DNA of 64,000 bases from assembly GCF_019216885.1 (NCBI RefSeq), contig NZ_JAAQRC020000001.1:3711001-3775000 (forward strand). Direction: 5' to 3'. This stretch comes from Methylobacterium sp. SyP6R. GTDB lineage: Bacteria; Pseudomonadota; Alphaproteobacteria; Rhizobiales; Beijerinckiaceae. Both the position numbers and the translations under genes were made by a program. Positions 50,760-58,471 of the stretch are shown here, piece after piece. The notes under the pieces were generated by a model. The model was given only the letters and a program-made list of their open reading frames with translations, had not been told where the DNA came from and did not search any database. Position 1 is the stretch's first letter. Each line of letters opens with the position of its first letter.

Positions 50760-51625
50760 AGTCTGTCCGGGAAGAATTTGTTTTTTCGGAGCGCGTTGCG
50801 GTTCGCGCCGACAGGCGTATGCTTGAGCGATGTGGACGCCTGAGAACCGCCAGCGGTACGACCGCAGCAAGCTTCGCTATCCCACTGATTTGACGGATGA
50901 GGAATGGGCGCTTGTTGCTCCCCTTCTCCCGCCGGCTCGACGCGGGGGAAACAAACGAACGGTTGATCTGCGCGAGGTGGTCAACGGCTTGATGTATGTC
51001 CTTGGAACGGGGTGCCAATGGCGCGCTATCCCAAAAGATCTACCGCCTCGCTCGACGGTGCATGGCTACTTCGATCTATGGGATTACGACGGAACTCTCC
51101 TGCGCATCCATCACACCCTCTACGTTCTCTGCCGCGAACAGGCAGGACGTGAGGCCAGCCCAACGGCAGCGATCATTGACAGCCAGAGCGTCAAGAGCGC
51201 GGAAAAAGGGGGCGCACGATCGACCCGTCCGGCTATGATGCGGGCAAGAAGATCAAAGGCAAGAAGCGCCATCTCCTCGTCGATACGCAAGGTCTGCTGA
51301 TGCATGCTCTGGTGCATCCGGCCGACGTGCAGGATCGTGATGGCGGCGTATGGGTCATGGCGACGCTGTTTAGTCTCTACCCGTTCCTGCTGAAGCTGTA
51401 TGCAGATGGCGGCTACCAGGGGCCGGTGTTCCGGGAGGCGTTGGAACGGGTCTGCCGGTCTGTGACGGTGGAAATCGTCAAGCGGTCGGATCAGGCGGTC
51501 GGGTTCGAGGTCCTGCCCAAGCGCTGGATCGTGGAGCGGACGATTGGTTGGCTCAATCGCTGCCGGCGGCTGGCGAAGGATTGGGGGTGCCGCACCCGCA
51601 AGGCGCTGGCTTTCCTGCGCCTTTG
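50758..51625 (+). mobile_element. IS5-family element (IS427-like), right end missing
   Basis: The left terminal sequence GAGAGTCTGTCCGGG starts in a chromosomal repeat. The transposase reading continues to about 51620, then switches within a few bases to the IS3-type orfA start, so the last 10 or so transposase codons and the right inverted repeat are absent. Its GC is lower than that of the surroundings. Confidence 0.8.
50830..51300 (+). CDS. IS5 transposase, OrfA frame
   Basis: 156 residues as read. It has the DUF4096 head (L-T-D-E-E-W-A-L-V-A-P-L-L-P-P-A) and G-C-Q-W-R-A-I-P-K-D-L-P-P-R-S-T-V, then the first DDE Asp in I-I-D-S-Q-S-V-K. After S-A-E-K-G-G the correct protein continues in the -1 frame, so the OrfA tail is a frameshift by-product. 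A GGAAAAAGGGGG slip site is at 51201-51212. IS427-group elements use -1 frameshifting here. Confidence 0.8.
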   Translation: MWTPENRQRYDRSKLRYPTDLTDEEWALVAPLLPPARRGGNKRTVDLREVVNGLMYVLGTGCQWRAIPKDLPPRSTVHGYFDLWDYDGTLLRIHHTLYVLCREQAGREASPTAAIIDSQSVKSAEKGGARSTRPAMMRARRSKARSAISSSIRKVC

Positions 51626-51722
51626 CCATGCCGAGAACCCGTCCCCCGTACCCGGCGGAGTTCCGCCGCCAGATGGTCGAGTTGGTCCGCGCCGGACGCG
51701 ATCCGACCGACCTCGCCCGTGA
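51203..51722 (+). pseudogene. IS5 transposase, OrfB frame with chimeric end
   Basis: In the -1 frame the sequence reads I-D-P-S-G-Y-D-A-G-K-K-I-K-G-K-K-R-H, then Y-A-D-G-G-Y-Q-G (second DDE Asp) and R-W-I-V-E-R-T-I-G-W-L (the final Glu region). After K-A-L-A-F-L-R-L it runs into IS3 sequence and stops at 51722 with a foreign tail. The DDE residues are present, but the true C-terminus and right repeat are gone, so the element is probably immobile. Confidence 0.72.
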
Positions 51723-51963
51723 GTTCGAGCCGTCGGCTCAAGCCATCCGCAACTGGGTGGCCGAGGCCGACCAACTGGAAGGCCGCCGGGAGGTGAAGCC
51801 TCCCGCCGTGGAGGCTGCCCTGTCGGCGAGCGAGCGCGATGAGCTCCTTCGGTTGCGGCGCGAGAACCGTCAGCTGAAGCTGGAGCGCGACATCCTCTCT
51901 CGCGCGACAGCCTGGTTTGCGCGCGAGACCGGAGTTCTGCCGTCGGGATCTTCCGGTTCATGA
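51628..51963 (+). CDS. IS3-family transposase OrfA (HTH protein)
   Basis: 111 residues. M-P-R-T-R-P-P-Y-P-A-E-F-R-R-Q-M-V starts the helix-turn-helix, followed by S-A-Q-A-I-R-N-W-V, and the leucine-zipper part has L-R-R-E-N-R-Q-L-K-L-E-R-D-I-L-S. It normally fuses to OrfB by frameshifting. Here its stop (TGA, 51961) is in the same frame as orfB, while G-I-F-R-F-M-S-E of the fusion protein reads in another frame, which suggests a one-base indel near 51967. Confidence 0.82.
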   Translation: MPRTRPPYPAEFRRQMVELVRAGRDPTDLAREFEPSAQAIRNWVAEADQLEGRREVKPPAVEAALSASERDELLRLRRENRQLKLERDILSRATAWFARETGVLPSGSSGS

Positions 51964-51996
51964 GCGAAGAACCAGGCGCACTTCCCGGTCGCCGTC

Positions 51997-52842
51997 ATGG
52001 CGCGCGTGCTGGGCGTCTCGAAGGCCGGATACTATGCCTGGTCCGGCCGTCCCCTCTCGGCGCGGGCTCAGGCGGACGAGGTGCTGCTCCGGCGCATCCG
52101 CACGATCCACCTGGGCTCGCGCCAGACCTACGGCTCGCCGCGGGTCCAGGCAGAGTTGCGCGACCAGGGCGAGGCTCACAGCCGCAAGCGCATCGCCCGG
52201 CTGATGCGACAGGCGGGTCTCGTCGGGGCGTGCCATCGCCGCGGCGGGCCGGTGACGACGCGGCGCGACCAGGAGGCTCGGCCGGCCCCGGACCTGGTCG
52301 ACCGCAGCTTTGCGGCCGATGAACCCAACCGGCTGTGGGTCGCAGACATCACCTACATCCCGACGAGGGCCGGGTTCCTCTACCTGGCCATCGTACTCGA
52401 CGCGTTCAGCCGTCGGATCGTCGGCTGGTCCATGGCCGATCACCTCCGAACTGAACTGGTACTGGACGCGCTCGAGATGGCTGTCGGCCAGAGGAAGCCG
52501 CGAGATGTGATCCACCACTCGGATCAGGGCTCGCAATATACGTCGCTGGCCTTCGGCAGCCGCTGCCGCGAGGCGGGTGTGCGACCCTCGAGGGGCTCGG
52601 TCGGTGACGCCTACGACAACGCCATGGCCGAGAGCTTCTTCTCGACCCTGGAATGCGAACTCCTCGCCCGCCGGCGCTTCCACTCCCGGCCCGAAGCCCG
52701 CATGGCCCTCTTCAGCTACCTCGAGGGCTTCTACAACCCAGTGCGGCGACACTCCGCCCTGGGCTACCGCTCACCCCTCGTCTACGAACAGGAGCACCGC
52801 CCAAAACCCGCAACCGAGATCCTGCTCAGCCAAGCCCCATAG
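51997..52842 (+). CDS. IS3-family transposase OrfB (integrase core)
   Basis: 281 residues as annotated; the true fusion start would be slightly upstream. It has L-G-V-S-K-A-G-Y-Y-A-W, an H-T-H-like head, and an rve core: first Asp in V-A-D-I-T-Y-I-P-T, second in H-H-S-D-Q-G-S-Q-Y-T-S, and Glu in A-M-A-E-S-F-F-S-T-L. The end is R-R-H-S-A-L-G-Y-R-S-P. The catalytic triad is complete, but expression and the missing left end make mobility doubtful. Confidence 0.85.
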   Translation: MARVLGVSKAGYYAWSGRPLSARAQADEVLLRRIRTIHLGSRQTYGSPRVQAELRDQGEAHSRKRIARLMRQAGLVGACHRRGGPVTTRRDQEARPAPDLVDRSFAADEPNRLWVADITYIPTRAGFLYLAIVLDAFSRRIVGWSMADHLRTELVLDALEMAVGQRKPRDVIHHSDQGSQYTSLAFGSRCREAGVRPSRGSVGDAYDNAMAESFFSTLECELLARRRFHSRPEARMALFSYLEGFYNPVRRHSALGYRSPLVYEQEHRPKPATEILLSQAP

Positions 52843-52866
52843 CCGTCCACAGAAACGGGGCAATCC

Positions 52867-53007
52867 CACATCGCCAACCTGGATGAGTTGGAACGCGTGG
52901 TCGAGCAGCGGTGCGCGACCTTAAGCGAGCAGCCCGACCTCATCAGCTCACGCACAAGCTTCCACTGGCTGCCCAAAACCGCAAAGCCAAAGCCCAAGCT
53001 GCCCTAA
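52867..53007 (+). pseudogene. IS630-family transposase C-terminal remnant
   Basis: A 46-codon open piece reads H-I-A-N-L-D-E-L-E-R-V-V-E-Q-R-C, then L-S-E-Q-P-D-L-I-S and F-H-W-L-P-K before TAA. This is the typical last segment of IS630-type transposases. The rest of the gene is missing; the IS3 right end directly precedes it. Confidence 0.7.
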
Positions 53008-53023
53008 TCAACCGGAAAGCGTA

Positions 53024-53218
53024 TCACACCCGGATATCGAGCCGCTGGCCCTGCCCGGGCGGCGCGGGAGCATTCGCCGCCGTCTCGGCCACGAGGCCGG
53101 CGACGGCGCGCTCGGCATCGAGCTGGCGGCGGACCGCGAGGGTCGCGACCTGCCGGGTGAAGGCGGCGCCTTGCTGGGAGACGGCGCCGGAGATGAGGGA
53201 GGCGGTGTCGAGGCTCAT
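53024..53218 (-). CDS. YjfB-like putative motility protein
   Basis: 64 residues. The family layout is visible: a Ser/Ala/Gln helix (A-V-S-Q-Q-G-A-A-F), a second helix with V-R-R-Q-L-D-A-E-R-A and the ending P-G-Q-G-Q-R-L-D-I-R-V, close to the G-Q-N-L-D-V/I-R-V end of YjfB proteins. Their role is unproven; a link to motility is only a family name. It is followed upstream by an IalB gene in the same direction, 42 bp away. Confidence 0.6.
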   Translation of the reverse strand: MSLDTASLISGAVSQQGAAFTRQVATLAVRRQLDAERAVAGLVAETAANAPAPPGQGQRLDIRV

Positions 53219-53260
53219 GCCGCCATCCTGCGTCGAAACCTTGAGCGGGCCGTGAACGCG

Positions 53261-53926
53261 TCAGCTCAAAAGCTGCGACATCCGGGCGAGCGCGGCGGCG
53301 AATCCCGCGAGCGGCACCGTGATGGTCTCGGCCTCGCCGTTGGGCTTGGTGCCGGTGACGCGCAGGTTCACGGCGGTCTTCATCGCGTCGGTGGCCACCG
53401 TCGGGAAGCTGATCGGCACGATGCAACCGGCCTGGACGCAGGAGGTGTAGGGCGCGCCCTTGCCGAGGGTCGCGTCGTCGAGCTTGAAGGTCACGCCGGG
53501 ATCGATCGACAGGCCGAGCGGCATCAGCAGAAGACCGGTACTGCGGCCGTCCTGGGGGGCGTTCAGCTCGATGCTGAAGCGGCGCTGCCCGGTCTGGGCC
53601 ACCCCTTGCGCCTGCAACAGCTGGCACTGGCGCTTGTCGTTGTCGCGGGTGCAACTGATGGTCCAGTCGCCGTAGACTTCGCTGACCGCGCTCGCGCCGT
53701 TGGGCCAGGCTCCGGTCGGGGCCGCGACCGCGGCGGGTGCCGCCTCGGCCTTCGGGGCCGGCGCGGGCTTCGGCGCAGGGCGGCGGGGCTTCGGCGCGGG
53801 CTTGTGGGCCGGAGGGGCCTCGGCCGCCGGGGCCTCGCCGGCGGGTTCCTCCTGGGCACGCGCGGGCCCTGCGACGAGGGCGGCGAGGACCAGGAGGCTG
53901 GCGAGGGACGGGCGGCAGGGCGACAT
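53261..53926 (-). CDS. Invasion-associated locus B (IalB) family protein
   Basis: 221 residues. A signal peptide (about 1-24, ending A-R-A-Q) is followed by a Pro/Ala/Lys-rich linker (25-80) and the IalB domain: Y-G-D-W-T-I-S-C-T, R-Q-C-Q-L-L-Q-A-Q, then P-Y-T-S-C-V-Q-A-G-C-I-V-P. The four Cys suggest disulfides. IalB proteins are periplasmic or outer-membrane associated; Bartonella IalB affects invasion, while soil relatives have no known role. The start is placed at the signal peptide; an upstream in-frame ATG would add 15 residues. Confidence 0.86.
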   Translation of the reverse strand: MSPCRPSLASLLVLAALVAGPARAQEEPAGEAPAAEAPPAHKPAPKPRRPAPKPAPAPKAEAAPAAVAAPTGAWPNGASAVSEVYGDWTISCTRDNDKRQCQLLQAQGVAQTGQRRFSIELNAPQDGRSTGLLLMPLGLSIDPGVTFKLDDATLGKGAPYTSCVQAGCIVPISFPTVATDAMKTAVNLRVTGTKPNGEAETITVPLAGFAAALARMSQLLS

Positions 53927-54079
53927 GATGCAATCCTCGACGCCCGCGCACGCCGGCGCGCGGGCCTTCACACTCGCGGTCCGCTCTAGAGCGCGACGCG
54001 CCGGAAGGGAAGCCGCGGCGGGTGCGATCCCGCCGTCATGCCCTTGAAATAACTTGGATTTATTCCAATCAGCGCCTTT

Positions 54080-54192
54080 GCGTCAGTCGATGTTTTCAGG
54101 CCTTGATCGGCGTCAGCCGATGTCTTCGTGCCCTGATCGGCCTCAGCCGATGTCCTCGTGCCCTGATCGGCGTCAGCCGATGTCCTCGTGCC
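54080..54192. repeat. 30-bp tandem repeats at the zwf 3' end
   Basis: Three full 30-bp units (54080-54109, 54110-54139, 54140-54169) and one partial unit (54170-54192) share CAGCCGATGTCCTCGTGCC-type sequence. The partial unit is the last codons and stop of zwf. The two middle units differ at few positions and the outermost is more diverged. Confidence 0.9.
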
Positions 54193-55648
54193 AAGTGCGG
54201 CCGTCGCGCTCGATCAGCGCGATGGCGGCGGTGGGACCCCAGGTCCCGGCCGGATAGGGGCGCGGCGGCTCCGGGCGGTCGGCCCAGGCGTTGAGCAGGG
54301 TGTCGGCCCAGGCCCAGGCGGCCTCCACCTCGTCGCGGCGCATGAACAGGGTGGCGTTGCCCCGCACCACGTCCATCAGCAGGCGCTCGTAGGCATCCGG
54401 ATAGCGCTGGTTGAAGGTCTCCTCGAACGAGATGTCGAGGCCGGTCGCCCGCAGGCGCATGCCGCCGGGGCCCGGCTCCTTGGTCATCACCTCGAGCTTG
54501 ATGCCCTCCTGCGGCTGCAGCCGGATCACCAGCCGGTTCGGCTCGCGGGCGAACTCGTCCGAGAAGATGCTGAACGGCGAGGAGCGGAACTGCACCACGA
54601 TCTCGGAGACCTTTTGCGGCAGCCGCTTGCCGGTGCGCAGGTAGAACGGCACCCCGGCCCAGCGCGGGGTCATCAGCTCGAGCCTCAACGCCACGAAGGT
54701 CTCGGTCAGGCTCGACCGGTCCTCGGCGAGGTCGGCGACGTAACCCGGCACCGGCTGGCCGTTCACCGCGCCGGCGACGTACTGGCCGCGCACGGTGCGC
54801 AGCGGCACCTCGTGGGCGGGGATCGGCTTCAAGGCGCGCAGCACCTTCAGCTTCTCGTCGCGCACCGCATCGGCGTCGAGCGAGAGCGGGCTCTCCATGC
54901 CGAGCAGGCAGAGGAGCTGCAGCATGTGGTTCTGCAGCATGTCGCGCAGTGCGCCCGACGTGTCGTAGTAGCCGCCGCGGCCCTCGACCCCCACCGTCTC
55001 GGCCACGGTGATCTGCACGTGGTCGATCACGTCGGCGTTCCACAGCCGCTCGAAGATCGTGTTGGCAAAGCGCAGGGCCAGGAGATTCTGCACCGTCTCC
55101 TTGCCGAGGTAATGGTCGATGCGGAAGATCTGGCTCTCGGGAAAGACCTTGCCGACCTGGTCGTTGATGGCCCGCGCCGAGGCGAGGTCGTGGCCGATCG
55201 GCTTCTCCAGCACCACGCGGGAGCGCTCGCCGATCAGGCCATGGGCGCTGAGGTTGCGGCAGATCGCACCGTACAGGCTCGGCGAGGTGGCGAGATAATA
55301 GGGCCGGACGTGGTTCGGATGCTCGGCGAGCAGGTTCGCCAGATCCTCCCAGCCCGCATCCCCTGCCCCATCCACCGCGACATAGGCCAGGTGGTCGAGG
55401 AAGCGCGTCGCCGTGTCGGACTCGCGATCGGCGGCCGGGACGTGGCGCTCGAGCGCTGCGGCGGCGAGGTCGCGGTACTCCCCGGTGCTCAGATGGGTGC
55501 GTGCTGCGGCGATGATGCGGCTCTCCTCCGGGATCTGCCGATCGCGGAAGCGGTAATAGAGCGCCGGCAGCAGCTTGCGCATCGTCAGGTCGCCGGTGGC
55601 GCCGAACACGACGGCATCGAAGGGGGCGACGGGGATGATCTTGTGCAT
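54173..55648 (-). CDS. zwf: Glucose-6-phosphate 1-dehydrogenase
   Basis: 491 residues, usual for the enzyme. It oxidises glucose 6-phosphate to 6-phosphogluconolactone with NADP, feeding the Entner-Doudoroff and pentose phosphate pathways. The coenzyme motif G-A-T-G-D-L-T is near residue 17, and the active-site signature R-I-D-H-Y-L-G-K-E with the catalytic His is at about 180. K-P-I-G-H-D-L and G-V-P-F-Y-L-R-T-G-K are also present. The last residues W-H-E-D-I-G are inside a 30-bp tandem repeat array that continues beyond the stop. Confidence 0.96.
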   Translation of the reverse strand: MHKIIPVAPFDAVVFGATGDLTMRKLLPALYYRFRDRQIPEESRIIAAARTHLSTGEYRDLAAAALERHVPAADRESDTATRFLDHLAYVAVDGAGDAGWEDLANLLAEHPNHVRPYYLATSPSLYGAICRNLSAHGLIGERSRVVLEKPIGHDLASARAINDQVGKVFPESQIFRIDHYLGKETVQNLLALRFANTIFERLWNADVIDHVQITVAETVGVEGRGGYYDTSGALRDMLQNHMLQLLCLLGMESPLSLDADAVRDEKLKVLRALKPIPAHEVPLRTVRGQYVAGAVNGQPVPGYVADLAEDRSSLTETFVALRLELMTPRWAGVPFYLRTGKRLPQKVSEIVVQFRSSPFSIFSDEFAREPNRLVIRLQPQEGIKLEVMTKEPGPGGMRLRATGLDISFEETFNQRYPDAYERLLMDVVRGNATLFMRRDEVEAAWAWADTLLNAWADRPEPPRPYPAGTWGPTAAIALIERDGRTWHEDIG

Positions 55649-55722
55649 CGGGTGACGGGTCTCCCGCTGGGACCGGCCGGCCCTGCAAGGGCGCGGCCAG
55701 TCTGTGTCTTTCGGCGGATTGT

Positions 55723-55857
55723 CCTACCCGCAACCTCATCCTGAGGTGCGACCGTAAGGGAGCCTCGAAGGAGGGCTGCAGAAATCTCAGGGCTGTCTGG
55801 AGCCCTCCTTCGAGGCTCGCGCCGCTCACTCCTCAGGATGAGGTCGCGAGCGGGAGG
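55723..55857. repeat. Nested palindromic repeat element, copy C
   Basis: Arms CCTACCCGCAACCTCATCCT and AGGATGAGGTCGCGAGCGGG are near-inverted at the outside. Inside, GCCTCGAAGGAGGGCTGCAG pairs with CTGGAGCCCTCCTTCGAGGC. It lies between the zwf start and the SDR end, both leftward genes. Confidence 0.85.
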
Positions 55858-55899
55858 ACGAGGGTGGGTTTGGTGCTTGCCTCTCCGAGAGACGAGCTC

Positions 55900-56817
55900 T
55901 CAGAACGAGGCCGGGGTGGCCGCGGCCTCCTTGATCCCCTCGTCCGCCCCTTTCGCCCCGCCCTCCAGGGGCGCCTCCATATGGGCGGCGAAGGCCGCCT
56001 TGTGGTCGGGGTGCCAGCGCGACAGGGCCGGGCGGTTGCGGATCACGTCGTCGGAAGACCAGCGCATCCGCTTCTCGTCCATCTCCCGGGTGGTCTCGTT
56101 GTCCGGGCACAGGATGTAGAAATCGCCGGCCGCCATCTTGTCGAGGAGGACATCCACGGTCTCCTCCGGCGTCCAGGCGCCGGCCGGCTTCTCGGCCACG
56201 CCGCGGGCGCGGGTGAGGCCGGTATAGACGAAGCCCGGGATCAGCAGATGGGCGGTGACGAGCGACCGCGCCTCGCGCAACTCGTGCGCCAGCGCCTCGG
56301 CCGTCACCTTCACGCCCGCCTTGCTGACGTTGTAGGGCGTGTTGCCCGGCGGGGTCGTGATGCCCTGCTTCGAGCCGGTGACGATCACCGCGCCGGGCTG
56401 CCTCGCCTCGATCATCCCCGGCACGAAGGTCTGGACGGCGTTGACGACGCCCCAGAGGTTTGTGTCGACGATGCGGTGCCAGGTCGCGGCGTCGGAGAAG
56501 AATCGGCCGCCGGCCTCGATGCCGGCATTGGCCATCAGCACCGCGATCGATCCGAGGGCTTCGGCCTCTCGGCGCAGGGCCTCCAGCGCCTCCGGCTTCG
56601 TCACGTCGGTCGGCACCGCGCGGACATCCGCCTCGCCGCCGGGGGAGGCCGCCGCGACCGCGCGGCCGGCCTGGTCCAGGGCCTCGCCGGGGAGGTCGGC
56701 CAGCACCACCCGCATGCCCACCCGGGCAAAGGCGGTGGCGGCCGCCAGGCCGATGCCGCTCGCTGCGCCGGTAACGACGGCGACGCGGCCCTTCGCGAGT
56801 GCGGGGTGGTAATTCAT
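55900..56817 (-). CDS. SDR-family oxidoreductase
   Basis: 305 residues. The classical SDR motifs are complete: T-G-A-A-S-G-I-G at about 16, N-A-G near 95, the Ser in V-T-G-S-K-Q-G and the Y-N-V-S-K catalytic pair near 165. A C-terminal extension (about 235-305) has a W-T-P-E-E-T-V-D-V region and a Lys/Glu/Ala-rich tail. The substrate is not clear. No strong ribosome site is visible; the start is where the fold begins. It is a single gene downstream of a repeat element. Confidence 0.85.
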   Translation of the reverse strand: MNYHPALAKGRVAVVTGAASGIGLAAATAFARVGMRVVLADLPGEALDQAGRAVAAASPGGEADVRAVPTDVTKPEALEALRREAEALGSIAVLMANAGIEAGGRFFSDAATWHRIVDTNLWGVVNAVQTFVPGMIEARQPGAVIVTGSKQGITTPPGNTPYNVSKAGVKVTAEALAHELREARSLVTAHLLIPGFVYTGLTRARGVAEKPAGAWTPEETVDVLLDKMAAGDFYILCPDNETTREMDEKRMRWSSDDVIRNRPALSRWHPDHKAAFAAHMEAPLEGGAKGADEGIKEAAATPASF

Positions 56818-56978
56818 TCTGCGCTCCGCCGGGACCATGAGGCTCGTGTCACGGCGGCAGGTAGGCAGCCGCGCGGAAAACACCACGGGCGACGGCGTAA
56901 AAATCGTCGGGGGCCTCTCCATGCACTGCGCCCGGCCTCCGTTGCCGAAGGCCGGGCGCAGGGTCGCTCGGCTGTGAT

Positions 56979-58079
56979 TCACTCGCCCGAGGATTCGGCG
57001 GGCTTCGGGAACAGCTCGCCGGCGGGCTCGCCCTCGGCCCCCTCGAACCGGGTGCGGCGGCGACGGCGCGGCCGCGGCGCCGGAGCCTCGGCCTCCGCCT
57101 CGACCGGCATGGCGGGGGGTGCCGGCGGCGCGTCCTCGACCGGGGTGGGCGCCGGGGCGGCGGGACGCACCGGGGTGGTCAGGAAAGCCGGCAGGCCGGT
57201 CGGCTCGTCGGCGGCCAGGACCGGCTCGGAGCGGGGCTCCTCGCGGCGACGTTCGCGGCGGAACTCGGAGCGGCCGCCCTCGCGGTAGCCCTCCGGTCTC
57301 GGGCTCTCTTGCCGTAGGTTCTCTTGCCGTGGGTTCTCCTGCCGCGGGGCCTCCTGACGCACCGGCTCCTGCCGGGGCTGCTCGGCACGGGACAGGTCCT
57401 GGCGCTCGCCGGCCTGCCTGTCGGGACGATCTTGCCGATCGGGGCGGTCCTGGCGCTCAGGACGGTCCTGGCGCTCGGCCCGCTGCTCGACCCGCTCCTG
57501 GCGGTCGCGCTGCTGACGCTCCTGGCGGTTCTGGAAGCGCTCGCGGCGCTCCTGCCGGTCGGGCCGGTCCTGGCGCTGCTGATCCTGCCGCGGCTGGTCC
57601 TGGCGGTCGAAGCGGGACGGGCGGTCGTCGCCGCCCCTGTCGTAGGGCTGCGGCTGCTGGCCGGGGTCGCCGTAATCGTCGGCGGCGCCGTAGCCGGACT
57701 GAGGATAACCGTTGGCGCCGCCGCGCTCCTGCTGCTGCGGGTAACCGTTGGCCGGCGCGCCCTCGTCGTCGCCGTCATCCTCGTCGTCATAGCCCTGGCG
57801 GCCGTAATTGGCGCCATATTGCTGGCGGTATTGCTCGTTCGCCGCCGTGATGATGCGAAAATAGTGCTCGCCGTGCTGGAAGTAGTTCTCGGCCATCACG
57901 GGATCGCCGCTCGCCTGGGCGTCGCGGGCGAGCTGGGCGTATTTCTCGGCGATGTGCTGGGCGGTACCGCGGATCTTCACATCGGGGCCGTTCGACTCGT
58001 AGGCCCGGGTCAGCGGGTTCGGCCCCTTGTTGTTGGTGCGGTTGCGACCACGCATACGCCTGTTCTGGTTCGGTCTCAT
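56979..58079 (-). CDS. DUF4167 protein with long Arg/Gln/Asp repeats
   Basis: 366 residues. The N-terminal DUF4167 domain (about 1-85) has R-M-R-G-R-N-R, N-P-L-T-R-A-Y-E-S-N-G-P-D-V-K-I-R-G, A-Q-H-I-A-E-K-Y and A-E-N-Y-F-Q-H-G-E-H-Y. A long low-complexity part follows (about 90-330), dominated by R-Q-D-R-P and E-R-x-E-R repeats, then a Pro/Ala/Glu/Arg tail. It is located next to prmC-prfA as in many rhizobia. The domain is small and basic, and RNA binding is suspected but unproven. The repeat part is probably disordered. Confidence 0.88.
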   Translation of the reverse strand: MRPNQNRRMRGRNRTNNKGPNPLTRAYESNGPDVKIRGTAQHIAEKYAQLARDAQASGDPVMAENYFQHGEHYFRIITAANEQYRQQYGANYGRQGYDDEDDGDDEGAPANGYPQQQERGGANGYPQSGYGAADDYGDPGQQPQPYDRGGDDRPSRFDRQDQPRQDQQRQDRPDRQERRERFQNRQERQQRDRQERVEQRAERQDRPERQDRPDRQDRPDRQAGERQDLSRAEQPRQEPVRQEAPRQENPRQENLRQESPRPEGYREGGRSEFRRERRREEPRSEPVLAADEPTGLPAFLTTPVRPAAPAPTPVEDAPPAPPAMPVEAEAEAPAPRPRRRRRTRFEGAEGEPAGELFPKPAESSGE

Positions 58080-58471
58080 CGGCCTCGACTGACCCTCTTC
58101 GACGACTTGAAGGGCGGAACTTCACGCGCGCGGCGGGTCTTCGTCCGCGAAGCCGGGGGCCTCTGCCGGGCCCTGTTCCGTCTCCGCAGCGATGTCCGCC
58201 TTGCCCTGTGCGACCGCGGGCCGTCTCACGATCCGGCCACCGTCGATCCACAGATGCGGTGCACCGGACCGCCTACGCGCTCATTGGTCTGCCCGGTGGT
58301 GGAAGATCGTCCGAAGGTCCGCGCTCAATGTCGCGCCTGAGAACTGAGCCTGGCTGTGTTGTCCGGACCGTTCACGATCTGCCCCGGGACGTTAGCGGGT
58401 TAGACCCGCCGCGCCAAGTGACCTCGCACCGATTTTGCGCACAAAGGCCACAGGAACCTGAAGAATCCACG
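58080..58471. other. Gap between DUF4167 gene and prmC
   Basis: About 390 bp with no supported gene, RNA or repeat. It contains the promoter side of the DUF4167 gene and the downstream side of prmC. Confidence 0.5.

Larger units (their letters stand above)
51626..52866 (+). mobile_element. IS3-family element lacking its left end
   Basis: orfA begins immediately after IS5 sequence, so the usual 50-100 bp leader with left inverted repeat is missing. The right side runs past the orfB stop into CGTCCACAGAAACGGGGCAA (52845-52864), which looks like an IS3-type terminal end. It is followed by an IS630 fragment. Confidence 0.72.

Noticed and set aside
54080..54192. Possible CRISPR array
   Set aside because: The 30-bp units are directly adjacent with no spacers and derive from the zwf coding end.
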